A DNA stretch of 64,000 bases from Tomitella fengzijianii (lineage in GTDB: Bacteria; Actinomycetota; Actinomycetes; Mycobacteriales; Mycobacteriaceae): contig NZ_CP041765.1 in NCBI RefSeq assembly GCF_007559025.1, positions 678,679 to 742,678 on the forward strand. The letters run 5' to 3'. Below, piece by piece: positions 27,220 through 37,088 of this stretch. The stretch's first letter is position 1. Each line of letters opens with the position of its first letter. A program made the translations under genes and the position numbers. The notes under the pieces were generated by a model. The model had not been told where the DNA came from, made no database searches, and was given only the letters and a program-made list of their open reading frames with translations.

Positions 27220-27879
27220 ATGGAAGAGATGACGCGCGCCACCGGCGCCGACGACGCCGTGCGGGACGACGGCGGAAAGCGGCGGGGCGGTTTCCCCATG
27301 TTCAGTGCGGCCTCCGAGGACGGCGGGCCGCACTTCGGCCGGTTCGTCTCCGCGATGCGCGACCTCCAGGACCTCGCCGTATCCGCGGCCCCGGACCCGG
27401 AGGTGTTCGGCGCGGCGGCGGACAAGGCGGAGGAGCTCGCGGCGATGCTGCGCCCGTACGCGGCGGAGGAAGGGAGGTCGCCGGCCAACAGGTCGATCGG
27501 GCTGCCGGGCCGCGGAAGCCTGTTGATGCTGCCGTGGATGCTCACCGGGCTCGAACCCGGGCGAGTCACGGCGGCGGGCGTGTTCCGCCGCTACCACCTC
27601 GGCGGCAACGGCGCGGCGCACGGCGGGGTGCTGCCGCTCCTGTTCGACGACATCTTCGGCATGGTCACCCACGCGCAGGGCCAACCGGTCTCGCGCACCG
27701 CTTATCTGACCGTGAACTACCGGAACGTCACGCCGCTGGAGAAGGAGCTCACGGTGGAGGCGACGGTGGACTCGGCCGACGGCCGCAAGACGTATGTGTC
27801 CGGCCGGCTGTGGGACGGCGGAACGCTGCTGGCCGACGCCGACGCGCTGATGGTGCGCCTGCAGCCGTGGCAGCCGTGA
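27220..27879 (+). CDS. PaaI-like hotdog thioesterase
   Basis: 219 aa. An N-terminal helical region (30-115) precedes a hotdog domain with YHLGGNGAAHGGVLPLLFDD (the HGG helix) and SRTAYLTVNYRNVTPL. Family members cleave acyl- or aroyl-CoA thioesters. The place between menB and menC makes DHNA-CoA hydrolysis attractive, since a separate DHNA-CoA thioesterase is needed in menaquinone synthesis, but general acyl-CoA hydrolysis is equally possible. Leaderless start inferred; menC follows 10 bp after the stop. Confidence 0.78.
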   Translation: MEEMTRATGADDAVRDDGGKRRGGFPMFSAASEDGGPHFGRFVSAMRDLQDLAVSAAPDPEVFGAAADKAEELAAMLRPYAAEEGRSPANRSIGLPGRGSLLMLPWMLTGLEPGRVTAAGVFRRYHLGGNGAAHGGVLPLLFDDIFGMVTHAQGQPVSRTAYLTVNYRNVTPLEKELTVEATVDSADGRKTYVSGRLWDGGTLLADADALMVRLQPWQP

Positions 27880-27889
27880 GGAGCCCGCG

Positions 27890-28903
27890 GTGGGCGGACC
27901 GGTGAGCGTGCTGCCGACCCTGGACGCGCTCCGCGACGGCGCGGCGGTGGTGTCGCTGCCGATGACGGTGCGTTTCCGCGGCATCACCGACCGCGAAGTG
28001 ATGCTGATCCGCGGGCCGCACGGCTGGGGCGAGTTCGGCCCGTTCCCCGAGTACGCGGACGGGGAGGCGTCGGCGTGGCTGGCGTCCGCCATCGAGTCCG
28101 CCTGGCAGCCGTGGCCGCGGCCGCTGCGCGCGGTGGTGCCGGTCAACGCGACGGTCCCGGCGGTGCCCGCGGCGCGGGTGCCCGAGGTGCTGGCGGCGTT
28201 CCCGGGCGCGCGCACGGCGAAGGTGAAGGTGGCCGAGCGGGGCCAGACGCCGGCCGACGACGTGGCACGGGTGGCGGCGGTGCGCGAGCAGGTCCCGGTG
28301 GTGCGCGTGGACGCCAACGGCGGCTGGTCGGTGGGAGAAGCGGAGCGCGCGCTGCGTGCGCTGAGCGCGGACGGGCCCCTCGAGTACGCGGAGCAGCCGT
28401 GCGGCACGGTCGGCGAGCTGGTGGAGCTGCGCGCCCGCGGTACGGGCGTGCCCATCGCCGCCGACGAATCGATACGCAAGGCCGACGACCCGCTGCGCGT
28501 GGTGCGTGCCGGCGGAGCGGACATCGCCGTGGTGAAGGCGGCGCCGCTCGGCGGCGTCCGTCGCCTGCTGGCCGTCGCGCAGCAGGTGGGGGTGCCGGTG
28601 GTGGTCTCCAGCGCCATCGACTCCGCCGTGGGGATCGGCACCGGATTGGCGGCGGCCGCGGCGCTGCCGGATCTCGTGCACGCCTGCGGGCTCGGCACGG
28701 GCGGGCTGCTGGCGGAGGATGTGGCACCGCCCCGGTCCTGGGTGCCGGACGGTGCCGGCGGACTCGGGCTCGCCGTGGGCAGGGCCGAGCCCGACACCGA
28801 TCGTCTCCACGCTCTGGCGGCGCCGCCTGAACGGCGCCGTTGGTGGTTGGACCGGCTCGCGCGCTGTCACGCGCTACTGGCGGCCGCCCGGTCCGCGGGG
28901 TGA
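27890..28903 (+). CDS. menC: o-succinylbenzoate synthase
   Basis: 337 aa enolase-superfamily enzyme. The catalytic KxK is in TAKVKVAERG; the metal ligands are in VRVDANGGWS, LEYAEQP and IAADESI; and the second catalytic lysine is in AVVKAAPLGG. It dehydrates SHCHC to o-succinylbenzoate. GTG 27890 follows GAGGAGC-like bases closely; GTG 27902 is an in-frame alternative. Co-transcribed with the thioesterase (10-bp gap). The next men gene (menD) is displaced 3.7 kb downstream. Confidence 0.92.
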   Translation: MGGPVSVLPTLDALRDGAAVVSLPMTVRFRGITDREVMLIRGPHGWGEFGPFPEYADGEASAWLASAIESAWQPWPRPLRAVVPVNATVPAVPAARVPEVLAAFPGARTAKVKVAERGQTPADDVARVAAVREQVPVVRVDANGGWSVGEAERALRALSADGPLEYAEQPCGTVGELVELRARGTGVPIAADESIRKADDPLRVVRAGGADIAVVKAAPLGGVRRLLAVAQQVGVPVVVSSAIDSAVGIGTGLAAAAALPDLVHACGLGTGGLLAEDVAPPRSWVPDGAGGLGLAVGRAEPDTDRLHALAAPPERRRWWLDRLARCHALLAAARSAG

Positions 28904-28962
28904 CGGCCGGCCCTCGAAGGGCGGGCCCGGACGGCGACGACCGCCTGTATGCACTGTTTCAC

Positions 28963-28991
28963 TTGACACTGTAAACGTGATGCACAAGACT
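28963..28991 (+). promoter_or_regulatory. candidate lipase promoter TTGACA-N17-AAGACT
   Basis: Perfect -35 at 28963-28968 but a weak -10 at 28986-28991. Repeats of ACTGT flank the -35 (28953 and 28968), possibly a regulator site. It fits a 50-60-base leader before GTG 29053. Confidence 0.35.
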
Positions 28992-29052
28992 TACTCGCCG
29001 GTAATGTTGCCGGCACCCGTCGGCGCGGACAGCCGAAAAGGGAGGGCATCGC

Positions 29053-30666
29053 GTGATCTTCGACAGCACCGGGACGGGCGGGAATCGAGGGCCGGCGCGT
29101 CGGAGATGGTGCCGGTCGGTGCTCTGCCTCGCCGCGGCGGCGATCGTGCCCGCCGCGGCGGCGCCCGCGATAGCGGGTGCGCAGCCCGCGGGCCCCGCGC
29201 GGTCGGTGGGCGACGCCGGAGTGGCGGCGCTGCAGGATCTGTCCCGGTTCCAGGAGCGCACGGGCTCGTCCGATTTCAGTGCGATCGAGGGGATCTCGGG
29301 GTCCACCGCATTGCCCGGCGTCGAGGGGTCGCTGGGCACTGCGGGATCGATGGACCTGTACGGATCGGCCAACACCGCGGACACGCCCGTGCTCGGCGTG
29401 GGGTCCACGGATCCGGCGACGGCCCCGACAGGGTCGACGCTGTCCGATTCGCCCGCCGGCCGGGACATCGAAGCGTTCTACCGTCCGCCAGCGGAACTGC
29501 CCGATGCGCCGGGGCGGATCATCCGCTCGGAGCCTTCGCACCTGGCGTGGTCGGTCCCGGGCACCGGCGGGCCGTATCCGGGCGAAGCGACGCGGATCAT
29601 GTACTCGTCCGAGGACACCCACGGTGCCCCGAACGCCGTCACCGGCACCTTCTTCGCGGCCGAGGCCCCCTGGACGGGGCCCGGGGAGCGGCCGCTGATC
29701 GTCATCGCCCCGGGCACGCAGGGGCAGGGCGACGCGTGCGCGCCGTCCAAGTTGATCAATTCCCTGACCTCGGGCTCGGCGCAATCGGGTCCGTTGCTGG
29801 AGTACGAGATGATCCCGGCGTCGATCTGGCTGGCCAAGGGTGCGAACGTGGTGATGACCGACTACGAGGGGCTGGGCACCCCGGGCATGCACACCTACGT
29901 CAACCGGGTCTCGGAGGCGCACGCCGTCATCGACGCGGCCCGGGCCGCCGGTGATCTGGCGGGGTCCGGCGTCACCGCCGCCACCCCGATCGGGTTCTAC
30001 GGATATTCGCAGGGCGGCGGCGCTGCCGCGGCCGCGGCCGAGCTGCTGGGAACCTACGGCGGCGACATCGCTCCCCGGGTGGCGGGCGTGGTCGCGGGGG
30101 CCCCGCCCGCCGACCTGTCCGCCACGCTCGACGCGGTCGACGGCACCTCGTTGGCCGGTGTCATCGGCTACGCGCTCAATTCGATGCGCACGGCCTATCC
30201 GGACGTCGTCCAACCGGTGCTCGACGCCGAGATCAACGATCGGGGCCGCCGGATGCTCGACGCGGTGTCCCTGCAGTGCGTCGGCGAGACCGCCGCGCAG
30301 TTCGGCTTCGCGGACACGACCGCGTTCACCCGCACGGGTGAGTCGGTCTCGCAGATCGTCGCCCGCTACCCGAAGGTGGCCGAGGTGATGGAGGAGAACC
30401 GCATCGGCAGGATCAAGCCGGACGCGCCGGTGCTGGTGCTCAGCGGGACCAATGACGACGTCGTCCCGTACGGTCAGGCGGAGCAGCTCGCGTCGGACTG
30501 GTGCTCACTGGGCGGGGACGTGCGCTTCGACACCTTCGTGGCACCGTCGATCCTCGACGGGGCGGCCCTGGGACACGTGATGCCGATGCTCGGCGGGACG
30601 ACCACCTTCGTCGACTGGCTCGACGCGCGTTTCGCCGGCGAACCCGTGCAGAGCACCTGCGGCTGA
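29053..30666 (+). CDS. secreted LIP-family (secretory) lipase/esterase
   Basis: 537 aa. The signal peptide has an Arg-rich n-region (RGPARRRWCR), a hydrophobic stretch and an AIAGAQ cleavage site near residue 42. The mature enzyme has nucleophile elbow GYSQG (GFYGYSQGGG), acid region NDDVVPYGQ and His in LGHVMPM, the layout of PF03583 lipases. It likely hydrolyses extracellular acylglycerols or wax-like esters. GTG 29053 follows GGGAGGGC. Residues 45-135 before the lipase core are low-complexity and specific to this protein. It sits between menC and menD, where Mtb has bpoC. Confidence 0.83.
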   Translation: MIFDSTGTGGNRGPARRRWCRSVLCLAAAAIVPAAAAPAIAGAQPAGPARSVGDAGVAALQDLSRFQERTGSSDFSAIEGISGSTALPGVEGSLGTAGSMDLYGSANTADTPVLGVGSTDPATAPTGSTLSDSPAGRDIEAFYRPPAELPDAPGRIIRSEPSHLAWSVPGTGGPYPGEATRIMYSSEDTHGAPNAVTGTFFAAEAPWTGPGERPLIVIAPGTQGQGDACAPSKLINSLTSGSAQSGPLLEYEMIPASIWLAKGANVVMTDYEGLGTPGMHTYVNRVSEAHAVIDAARAAGDLAGSGVTAATPIGFYGYSQGGGAAAAAAELLGTYGGDIAPRVAGVVAGAPPADLSATLDAVDGTSLAGVIGYALNSMRTAYPDVVQPVLDAEINDRGRRMLDAVSLQCVGETAAQFGFADTTAFTRTGESVSQIVARYPKVAEVMEENRIGRIKPDAPVLVLSGTNDDVVPYGQAEQLASDWCSLGGDVRFDTFVAPSILDGAALGHVMPMLGGTTTFVDWLDARFAGEPVQSTCG

Positions 30667-30709
30667 CGGGCGTCGGCACCGCGATTTCCCACGGGATCCG
30701 GACTGACCG

Positions 30710-30740
30710 CTAGAACGAGTGAACCTGTTCTAGTTATGAT
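30710..30740 (+). promoter_or_regulatory. CTAGAAC-N10-GTTCTAG repeat overlapping a TATGAT -10
   Basis: Arms 30710-30716 and 30727-30733, directly before TATGAT (30735-30740). The inner AACctGTTctA (30722-30732) resembles the KstR-type TetR consensus, matching all but its first T. The promoter would give a 130-base leader before fprB. Confidence 0.45.
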
Positions 30741-30876
30741 GGGGTCGACGCCGCGGCGCGAAGGCTTGCAACTCTCGCCGAGGCGCGCCGGAACATACTG
30801 TGCCGAGCGGGCGGTGATCCGGCTGCGCGGCGCGCGCGGCGGTCGCTGCGCAGGGAACGCGAACGTGAGGACAGTC

Positions 30877-32571
30877 ATGACCTATGTGATCACTCAAGCG
30901 TGTTGCAACGACACGGCGTGCGTCGACGTCTGCCCCGTCGACTGCATCCGGCCCACGGCCGACGACGAGCTGTTCGCCACCACCGAGCAGCTCTACATCG
31001 AGCCCGCCACGTGCATCGACTGCGGCGCGTGCGTGGACGCCTGCCCGGTGGATGCGATCTTCCCGGAGGATCAGCTCAGCGAGGAGAACGCCAAGTACAC
31101 GCAGATCAATGCGGAGTACTTCGACAAGCATCCGCTGGTGGTGGATTGGGATTCCTTCGTCCCGCCGTCGCCGATCGTCGTCCCCAAGGATCAGGCGCCG
31201 CTGCGGGTCGCGGTGGTGGGGGCCGGGCCCGCCGCCACGTATGCGGCCGAGGCCGTGGTCACCCAGGGCGGGCGGTCGGTGGAGGTCGACATCTTCGACC
31301 GCCTGCCCTCGCCCTGGGGCCTGGCGCGCGCCGGCGTGGCGCCGGACCATCAGGGCACGCGCATCATCACCGACACTTTCGAGACGATCGTGCGCAAGCC
31401 GACGATCGCCGCCCATCTCAACGTGGAGGTGGGCACTCACATCAGCCACGAGGAGCTGCTGGCCCACCACCACGCGGTGATCTACGCGGTGGGCGCCTCC
31501 ACCGACCGGCATCTGGGCGTCGAGGGCGAGGATCTGCCCGGCAGCGTCTCCGCGACCGGCTTCGTGGCCTGGTACAACGGCCACCCGGACCATGCCGACG
31601 ACGTCTACGACCTGTCCGGCGAGCGCGCGGTGGTGATCGGCAACGGCAACGTGGCCCTCGACGTGGCGCGGGTGCTGGTGACCGATCCCGACGAGCTGGG
31701 CGGGACCGACATCGCGGACCACGCCCTGGCCGCGCTGCGGGAGAGCAACATCCGCGAGGTCGTCGTGCTGGGGCGGCGCGGCCCGGTGCAGGCGGCGTTC
31801 ACCAGCAAGGAGCTGATGGGGCTCGACGACGTGCCCGGAGTGGACATCGTGGTGGACCCGGCCGACCTGGAACTGGACGAGCACAGTGCCGCGTTCCTCG
31901 CATCGGATGAGTGCCCGTTCCCCGTTCCCCGCAAGATCGAGTGGCTGCGCGAGTACGCCTCCCGCACGCCCGACCCGTCGCGCAAGCGCATCGTGTTGCA
32001 GTTCCTCGGCTCGCCGGCCTCGATCGAGGGCGACGGGCGCGTGGAGCGCGTCGACGTGGTGCGCAACGAGCTGGTCGCCGACGAATCCGGCAGGCTCCGT
32101 GCGCAGTCCACCGGCGCGACCTCCACGCTGGAGACCGGTCTGGTGCTGCGGTCCATCGGGTACCGGGGCACGCCCGTGGCGGGACTGCCGTTCGACGAAC
32201 GCCGTGGCGTGATCCCCAACGAGGCCGGACGGGTGGTCGACCCGGACGGCGGCGGGCCGGTCCAGGGGGTCTACGTGACCGGCTGGATCAAGCGCGGACC
32301 CACCGGCACGCTCGGCACCAACAAGAAGTGCGCCGGGGAGACGGTCGAAAAGCTGGCCGAGGACGTCAAGGCCGGTCTGGCGGGACGGCCAGTGGAGAGC
32401 CGCGAGGCGCTGGACAAGCTGCTCGCCGGGCGGCGCCCGGACGCCGTCGGGTTCGATGAATGGCGGTTGCTGGACCAGGCGGAGAAGGCGGCGGGCAAGG
32501 AGGCCGGACGGCCCCGCGTGAAGGTGACCGACCTGCAGGCGATGGTCGACATCGAGAAGGGGCGCAGCTGA
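30877..32571 (+). CDS. fprB: FprB-type ferredoxin--NADP reductase with N-terminal ferredoxin domain
   Basis: 564 aa fusion. Residues 1-100 are a 7Fe/8Fe ferredoxin with cysteine clusters [15 protein letters not shown] and [12 protein letters not shown]. The rest is an adrenodoxin-reductase-like flavoenzyme with an FAD site [15 protein letters not shown] site [11 protein letters not shown] and terminal [16 protein letters not shown]. It moves electrons between NADPH and ferredoxin/P450-type partners. ATG 30877 is right at the ferredoxin start. Equivalent to Mtb Rv0886, but placed here inside the men region. Confidence 0.92.
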   Translation: MTYVITQACCNDTACVDVCPVDCIRPTADDELFATTEQLYIEPATCIDCGACVDACPVDAIFPEDQLSEENAKYTQINAEYFDKHPLVVDWDSFVPPSPIVVPKDQAPLRVAVVGAGPAATYAAEAVVTQGGRSVEVDIFDRLPSPWGLARAGVAPDHQGTRIITDTFETIVRKPTIAAHLNVEVGTHISHEELLAHHHAVIYAVGASTDRHLGVEGEDLPGSVSATGFVAWYNGHPDHADDVYDLSGERAVVIGNGNVALDVARVLVTDPDELGGTDIADHALAALRESNIREVVVLGRRGPVQAAFTSKELMGLDDVPGVDIVVDPADLELDEHSAAFLASDECPFPVPRKIEWLREYASRTPDPSRKRIVLQFLGSPASIEGDGRVERVDVVRNELVADESGRLRAQSTGATSTLETGLVLRSIGYRGTPVAGLPFDERRGVIPNEAGRVVDPDGGGPVQGVYVTGWIKRGPTGTLGTNKKCAGETVEKLAEDVKAGLAGRPVESREALDKLLAGRRPDAVGFDEWRLLDQAEKAAGKEAGRPRVKVTDLQAMVDIEKGRS

Positions 32572-32657
32572 CCCGCGCCGCGGCCGTCCGTGATCCGCGA
32601 GATACGCCGGGGGCTCCGGGCGCGTCCGCCCGCCGGCCTCGTGGGACCCTGGAACAT

Positions 32658-34355
32658 GTGAATCCGTCCACGGCGCAGGCTGCCGTCATCGTCGATGAGC
32701 TGGTGCGCGGCGGGGTGAGCGACATCGTGCTCTGCCCCGGCTCCCGCAACGCGCCGCTGTCGTTCGCGCTGTACAAGGCGGCGACGGCGGGTCGGGTGCG
32801 GTTGCACGTCCGCATCGACGAGCGCACGGCCGGGTTCCTGGCCGTGGGGTTGGCCGTGGCATCGGGGCGCCCCGCGGTCGTCGTGATGACCTCGGGGACC
32901 GCCGTCGCGAACCTGGGCCCCGCGGTTCTGGAGGCGAACTACGCGCGCGTGCCGCTGGTGGTGCTCAGCGCCAACCGCCCGTACGAGCTGCTGGGCAGCG
33001 GCGCCAATCAGACGGTGGAACAGTTCGGGCTGTTCGGCACGCAGGTGCGCGCGGCCATCAGCATCGGCCTCGCCGAGCCGGAGTCGCCGGGTGCGGACTC
33101 GTCCCGGCAGAACGCCGCGTGGCGCACGGTGGTGTGCCGGGTGCTGGCGGAAGCCTCGGGAACGCGGTCGCGGTTGGCCGGCCCCGTGCAGTTCGACGTC
33201 CCGCTGCGCGAGCCCTTGGTGCCGGAGGCCGACTGGACGGACGGGCAGGAAGACCAGGATGCATTCGGCGGGGGCACGGTCGGCGGGGACGCGCTCGCGG
33301 CCGCACATCCCGGCCGGGCGGACGGTGCGCCGTGGACCCGGGTCCCGCAGGCGGCGACCGAGGTGCGGGTGCCGCTGGACCTCACCGCGGACACCGTCGT
33401 CATCGCGGGCCACGGCGCGGGGCACCATCCCGAACTGGACGGACTGCCCACCATCGCCGAGCCCACGTCGCGGCAGCGGGGAGTCCCCACGCATCCGTGG
33501 GCGCTGCTGTCCGTCCGGCCGCGGCAGGCGGTGATCCTGGGCCGGCCCACGCTGCACCGGCCGGTGTCGGCGCTGCTGGCGCGGCCGGACGTCGACGTCA
33601 TCGCCTTGACGACGGGCCCGCGCTGGCCGGACGTGTCGGGCAATGTGGTGCTCACGGGCACGACTCCGGACGTCGCCGGCGCCCCGTCCGAGGAGTGGCT
33701 GCGGGCGTGCGCGGAGGCGGATCGGCGTGCGCGCGCCGCCATCGACGACGGCCTCGACGAGCATGTCCCGGCGACCGGGCTGCACGTGGCACGCGCGGTG
33801 CTGCGGGGACTGCGCGCCGGCGATCAACTGGTGCTGGGCGCGTCCAATCCGGTGCGCGACGTGTCGCTGGCCGGACGCATCCCGGACGGGGTCGCGGTGC
33901 GTTCCAACCGGGGCGTCGCGGGAATCGACGGGACGGTGTCGACGGCGGTGGGCGCGGCCTTGGCGCACCCGGGGCGCACGGTGGCGCTGCTGGGCGACCT
34001 CACGTTCCTGCACGACGCGAGTGGTCTGCTCATAGGTCGTTCCGAGCCGCGGCCGGACGAACTCACGATCGTGGTGGCCAACGACGAGGGCGGCGGGATC
34101 TTCGCGCTGCTCGAGCAGGGGGAACCGCGCTACTCGGACGCTTTCGAGCGGGTGTTCGGCACGCCCCACGACGCGAATCTGGCCGCGTTGTGCGCCGCGT
34201 ACGGCGTGACGCACCGCAAGGCCGACCCCCCGGAGCTGGCCGGGATCCTCGCGGAAACCGGTCGGCGGCCCGGCGGCATCGAGGTGATCGAGGTGACCAC
34301 GCACCGCGAGGGCCTACGCGGACTGCACGAGGCCCTGCGCGGCCGGGTGTCGTGA
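32658..34355 (+). CDS. menD: SEPHCHC synthase (MenD)
   Basis: 565 aa thiamine-diphosphate enzyme joining isochorismate and 2-oxoglutarate. The N-terminal [20 protein letters not shown] plus [11 protein letters not shown] is diagnostic. The conserved ERTAGF and TSGTAVANL follow, and the ThDP/Mg site is near [14 protein letters not shown] and [13 protein letters not shown] 32658 is the family start; 86 bp separate it from fprB. The stop overlaps the next gene (GTGA), which begins the menD-DUF3592-menG unit. Confidence 0.93.
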   Translation: MNPSTAQAAVIVDELVRGGVSDIVLCPGSRNAPLSFALYKAATAGRVRLHVRIDERTAGFLAVGLAVASGRPAVVVMTSGTAVANLGPAVLEANYARVPLVVLSANRPYELLGSGANQTVEQFGLFGTQVRAAISIGLAEPESPGADSSRQNAAWRTVVCRVLAEASGTRSRLAGPVQFDVPLREPLVPEADWTDGQEDQDAFGGGTVGGDALAAAHPGRADGAPWTRVPQAATEVRVPLDLTADTVVIAGHGAGHHPELDGLPTIAEPTSRQRGVPTHPWALLSVRPRQAVILGRPTLHRPVSALLARPDVDVIALTTGPRWPDVSGNVVLTGTTPDVAGAPSEEWLRACAEADRRARAAIDDGLDEHVPATGLHVARAVLRGLRAGDQLVLGASNPVRDVSLAGRIPDGVAVRSNRGVAGIDGTVSTAVGAALAHPGRTVALLGDLTFLHDASGLLIGRSEPRPDELTIVVANDEGGGIFALLEQGEPRYSDAFERVFGTPHDANLAALCAAYGVTHRKADPPELAGILAETGRRPGGIEVIEVTTHREGLRGLHEALRGRVS

Positions 34356-34828
34356 CGGGGCCCGCCGCACCGGCGATGCGCTGGCCGAAGATCACGCGGC
34401 GAGCAGGCCGCCGGATCGTCATCGGCGTCGCGGTCGTGGTGACGGTGCTCGGGATCGTGCTCCTGCTGGCCTGCTGGCGCACCGACAGGGCCATCGAATC
34501 GGACATGGGAACAGCCTCGGCCGAGGTCCTCTCCGCCGGGCATCTGCGTTCGTCGATCAGCTTCGCCACCCCCGACGGGGTCACGCACAACCCGCCGACC
34601 GGGGTGCTGTATCCCACGGGGCTGACGCAGGGACAGTTCATCGAAGTGGAGTACGACAGGGGAGATCCCGACATGGTGCGGGTCAAGGGGCGCGATGCCG
34701 CCGTCGCCGTGGTGCCGGTGGGATCGGTGGTCCTCTGCACGTGGCTCGCGGCCGGAGCGACGCTGCTGGTGCTGCGGCTGCGGTCGCGGCGGCAGGCCGA
34801 GCGGCGCCAGGTAGCGTCACACGGGTGA
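34352..34828 (+). CDS. DUF3592-type membrane protein
   Basis: 158 aa: helix 1 near residues 20-45 ([20 protein letters not shown]), an extracytoplasmic beta domain with [18 protein letters not shown], and helix 2 near 120-145. Coupled by GTGA at both ends, between menD and menG, as in Mtb (Rv0556). No function is known for the family; its fixed place suggests a link to quinone synthesis at the membrane. Confidence 0.78.
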   Translation: MTGPAAPAMRWPKITRRAGRRIVIGVAVVVTVLGIVLLLACWRTDRAIESDMGTASAEVLSAGHLRSSISFATPDGVTHNPPTGVLYPTGLTQGQFIEVEYDRGDPDMVRVKGRDAAVAVVPVGSVVLCTWLAAGATLLVLRLRSRRQAERRQVASHG

Positions 34829-35514
34829 ACAGGGCATCACTGCAGAAGGATCCGCGCGAGGTCGCGTCGATGTTCGACGGGGTGGCCCGCCGATACGACC
34901 TGACCAACACCGTGTTGTCGTTCGGTCTGGACAGGTCGTGGCGCCAGGCCACCCGGCGTGCTCTGGGCCTGCGGCCGGGGGAGAGGGTGCTCGACCTCGC
35001 CGCCGGCACCGCGGTGTCGACGGTCGAACTGGCCCGGTCCGGCGCATGGTGCGTGGCCACGGACTTCTCGCAGGGGATGCTGACCGCCGGGCGCGGGCGC
35101 GCGGTGCCGAAGGTGGCCGGTGATGCGCTGCACCTGCCGTACGCCGACGCGTCGTTCGATGCGGTGACGATCTCCTTCGGGCTCCGCAACGTCGCCGACA
35201 CCGACGCCGCCCTCGCGGAGATGGCGCGCGTGACCCGTCCCGGCGGGCGACTGGTGGTGTGCGAATTCTCCACCCCGGTGTTCGGCCCGTTCCGCACGGT
35301 CTACATGGAGTACTTGATGAAGGCGCTTCCGCAGGTGGCCGAAGCCGTCTCGTCCAATCCCGACGCCTACGTGTACCTGGCGGAGTCGATCCGCGCCTGG
35401 CCCGATCAGCGCGGGCTCGCGCAGCGGATCGACGCGACCGGATGGTCGGGTACGGAGTGGCGGAACCTGACAGGGGGCATCACCGCACTGCATCGGGCCG
35501 TGCGCCGGGGGTGA
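34825..35514 (+). CDS. menG: demethylmenaquinone methyltransferase
   Basis: 229 aa class I SAM methyltransferase of the UbiE family. [18 protein letters not shown] opens the fold, the SAM loop is [10 protein letters not shown], and SFGLRNVAD plus the [10 protein letters not shown] strand are family hallmarks. It makes the final C-methylation to menaquinone. GTG 34825 overlaps the previous stop (GTGA), so translation is coupled to menD. Only 6 bp separate its stop from the convergent menJ stop. Confidence 0.94.
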   Translation: MNRASLQKDPREVASMFDGVARRYDLTNTVLSFGLDRSWRQATRRALGLRPGERVLDLAAGTAVSTVELARSGAWCVATDFSQGMLTAGRGRAVPKVAGDALHLPYADASFDAVTISFGLRNVADTDAALAEMARVTRPGGRLVVCEFSTPVFGPFRTVYMEYLMKALPQVAEAVSSNPDAYVYLAESIRAWPDQRGLAQRIDATGWSGTEWRNLTGGITALHRAVRRG

Positions 35515-35520
35515 CGCGCG

Positions 35521-36831
35521 TCAACCGGCGAAGGGCGCGCGCTGATCCGTACGCGCTGATGCACGCCCCGCGCCGCGCCACGCGCGGGCGATCACGTCGG
35601 CGTCCTCGTCGGTCACGAGGTTGCCCATCACGCGTACCGCCACCTCCATCAAGCGCCGCGAGCGCATCGCCACCGGCCCGCCGGCGGGGAGCACGCGGGG
35701 CACCGTCAGCAGTCCCGCGAGGCGGCGGGCGATCGAGAACGCGTCGCCGTAGTGGGCGGTGAGCAACGCCGGCCAGGCGCGGGTGAGCCCGCCGCCGGAA
35801 TCCCCGCCGCCCAGGAGGTCCACCATCAGCCGGCCGCCCTCGAGGCCGTAGTCGATGCCCTCGCCGTTGAGGGGGTTCACGCAGGCGGCCGCGTCGCCGA
35901 CCAGGGCCCAATTGGGGCCCGCCACGCCGGAGACCGCCCCGCCCATCGGCAACAGTGCCGATGCCGGCGCGGCGGGATCCCCGTGCAGGTCCCAGTCTTC
36001 GCGCCGGCACCGCACATAGTGGTCCAGCAGCGGACGGAGCGCGCCCTGCGCCGGGCGGGCGGCGGTGGCGAGCGTTCCGACGCCGATGTTGACGCGCCCG
36101 TCGCCGAGCGGGAACAGCCACCCGTAGCCGGAGAGCAGGGAGCCGTCCGGATCGCGCAGTTCGAGGTGCGAGGAGATCCACGGATCGTCGTGCCGGCCGG
36201 AGTCGATGTAGGCGCGCGCGGCGACGCCGTACGCGGTGTCGCGATGCCAGCGGCGCCCCAGCATCCTGCCGACCGGCGAGCGCACGCCGTCGGCGACGAT
36301 CAGCGTGCGGCAGCGCACGTCGAACTCGGAGGTCCGCGGGCCGCCGGGCGGGGCGGACTCCCGCACCCGGACCGACCGGACGCGGCCGTCCGTCGCGCGG
36401 TCGACCCCGATGACCCGCGCGCCGTCGAGCATCCTGGCGCCGGCGTCGACCGCGCCCGCGCGGATCCGGTCGTCGAGGACGGAGCGTGGGACCGCGCTGC
36501 CTTCGGAGGGGAATGCGCCACCGGGCCAAGGCATCTCGAGCTGACGACCGAAGCCCTTCAACCGCAGGCCCTTGTTGACGGCCTGCGCGCGGGCCCAGCC
36601 GCCGAGCCCGAGCCGGTCGAGCTCGCCGAGCGCCCGGGGGGTGAGGCCGTCGCCGCAGGTCTTGTCACGCGGGAACCGCGCGGCGTCGAGCAGCAGTACG
36701 TCGTATCCGGCACGCGCGGCCCACGTGGCCGCCGCCGAACCCGCGGGGCCCGCGCCGACGACGAGCACCTCGGCCTCGGCGGAGGCGCTGGGGGTCGGGT
36801 GCCGGCTGTCCCGGCTGGCAGAGGTGTGCAC
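35521..36831 (-). CDS. menJ: MenJ-like geranylgeranyl reductase family flavoprotein
   Basis: 436 aa. FAD-binding GAGPAGSAAATWAARAGYD near residue 27, FPRDKTCGDGLTPRAL, and the second motif NWALVGDAAACVNPLNGEGI. In Mtb the orthologue by position (Rv0561c) saturates one isoprene unit of menaquinone-9 to MK-9(II-H2). GTG 36831 lies six bases after CAAGAT, possibly another leaderless start; an Arg-rich upstream frame is not coding. Divergent from the prenyl synthase. Confidence 0.88.
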   Translation of the reverse strand: MHTSASRDSRHPTPSASAEAEVLVVGAGPAGSAAATWAARAGYDVLLLDAARFPRDKTCGDGLTPRALGELDRLGLGGWARAQAVNKGLRLKGFGRQLEMPWPGGAFPSEGSAVPRSVLDDRIRAGAVDAGARMLDGARVIGVDRATDGRVRSVRVRESAPPGGPRTSEFDVRCRTLIVADGVRSPVGRMLGRRWHRDTAYGVAARAYIDSGRHDDPWISSHLELRDPDGSLLSGYGWLFPLGDGRVNIGVGTLATAARPAQGALRPLLDHYVRCRREDWDLHGDPAAPASALLPMGGAVSGVAGPNWALVGDAAACVNPLNGEGIDYGLEGGRLMVDLLGGGDSGGGLTRAWPALLTAHYGDAFSIARRLAGLLTVPRVLPAGGPVAMRSRRLMEVAVRVMGNLVTDEDADVIARAWRGAGRASARTDQRAPFAG

Positions 36832-37088
36832 ACGACCATCTTGGCAGCCGCGTCCGGCCCGGCGCCGACCGCGCGGAGCGCGGCCACGGCCCGGCGGGTG
36901 TGCGAGGCTACTATGCAACGGCGCTCCCGCGCCGGGCGTCGCGGCTCCGTCGGACCGCGCGACGCGGCGGGGAGTGCGCCGCCGGCCTGGCAAGTGCACT
37001 GCGTAAGGGGCCGGACGGGGCGTACCGGGTACGGTCACCTGGGGTGGTCGGCGCCCGACGACATCGAGACAGGACAGGTATCAGGATC

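Noticed and set aside
29053..32571. Lipase and fprB as a mobile insertion
   Set aside because: No transposase, terminal repeats or clear base-composition change at the edges; kept only as an unusual gene order.
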